DNA of 64,000 nucleotides from Apostichopus japonicus (Eukaryota; Echinodermata; Holothuroidea; Aspidochirotida; Stichopodidae): NCBI RefSeq assembly GCF_037975245.1, contig NC_092579.1, positions 21,644,666 to 21,708,665 of the forward strand, read 5' to 3'. Shown piece by piece: positions 63,515 to 64,000 of this stretch (position 1 is its first letter; each line of letters starts with the position of its first letter). The notes under the pieces were generated by a model. It saw only the letters and a program-made list of their open reading frames with translations, ran no database searches and was not told where the DNA came from. The position numbers and the translations under genes were made by a program.

Positions 63515-63545
63515 CAGGGAGTTGTTATGGGATAACAATTCCCTG
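63515..63545. repeat. 13 bp-arm hairpin, copy 2
   Basis: CAGGGAGTTGTTA, a 5-base loop, then TAACAATTCCCTG: the same left arm as at 42868, with one G-T type difference in the right arm and a different loop. Confidence 0.88.
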
Positions 63546-64000
63546 TTCACACCAGGCTGTCCAATAGGACACAAACCCATACGTCTTTTTCGGCATATAT
63601 AATGACAGAGATATTTGTGAAGAATATCCCTCCCAGCTAGCTAACAACAGAGAAGTATTTTGTTCCGTTTGGGAGATGTTTTAGTTTAAAAGTAGTTCTG
63701 AGAGATGACATTTCATCAATTTGTGATGTCAGTGTTTCGTTTCATTTTCATATATTTTTGTTTCTTCGTAACATACAATAATAACAATATATAAAAATTA
63801 TGTGTCAATATTGAAAGATAAATTTGTGTTACGAAAGGAAGTGATCTAAAAAAATCTTTAGGGAATAATTTGTGACAATTCAAAAATCCCCATTTTCATG
63901 ATTACAATGATGTCCCCATTTTGGTAATATAAAATACTCAATTCCTGTGTCCTTTTATTTTTTTAAAAGTGCACTTCTCACCAAGTGAAAAAATGTAATC
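63546..64000. other. No feature seen to the window end
   Basis: AT-rich sequence without recognised exons or repeats. Confidence 0.4.

Overview
The window looks like nuclear DNA of an invertebrate animal. Coding sequence is split into short exons with GT/AG borders, introns are long and AT-rich, and simple repeats, tRNA-derived SINEs and many short inverted-repeat DNA transposons (MITEs) are abundant. Protein similarity and the repeat style fit a marine deuterostome, possibly an echinoderm such as a sea cucumber. That placement is an inference; nothing here proves it. All family assignments come from recognising motifs, not from a search.

Layout. 0-1.4 kb: the last coding exon of an unrecognised plus-strand gene, followed by a decaying tandem series of copies of that exon's tail. 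3.4-8.3 kb (minus): a complete five-exon NOL12 gene (ribosomal RNA processing), the only gene here that reads as fully intact. Its first intron holds several MITEs. 8.4-11.8 kb: a 3.2 kb minisatellite whose core matches the end of a small MITE; fuller relatives of that MITE lie just upstream of NOL12 and at 63.2 kb. 12.4-20.5 kb: four candidate plus-strand exons, three of them with an acidic Ser/Glu motif, among degenerate intron repeats, MITEs and a 2.4 kb transposon.

21.9-39.1 kb (plus): an intron-containing FER/FES-type tyrosine kinase locus. It keeps nearly all catalytic motifs but has two in-frame TAG codons, a frameshift inside the glycine loop, a phase mismatch at one splice junction and no visible second half of the SH2 domain. 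It reads as an unprocessed pseudogene. One intron carries five tandem 340 bp SINE units and then a roughly 10 kb array of 300 bp repeats that flips orientation near 34.6 kb, forming a giant inverted repeat.

43-60 kb (minus): a SET-domain gene of the expanded KMT5A-like family. Its SET exons are duplicated, and a 3.7 kb terminal-inverted-repeat transposon sits in the intron of one copy. The two copies carry different damage. 60-64 kb: a head-to-tail MITE dimer, another copy of the MITE behind the 9-12 kb minisatellite, and a second copy of a short perfect hairpin first seen at 42.9 kb.

The genes do not form a pathway. The notable content is structural: large inverted satellite DNA inside a dead kinase gene, satellite growth apparently seeded by a MITE end, and repeated local duplication of exons.
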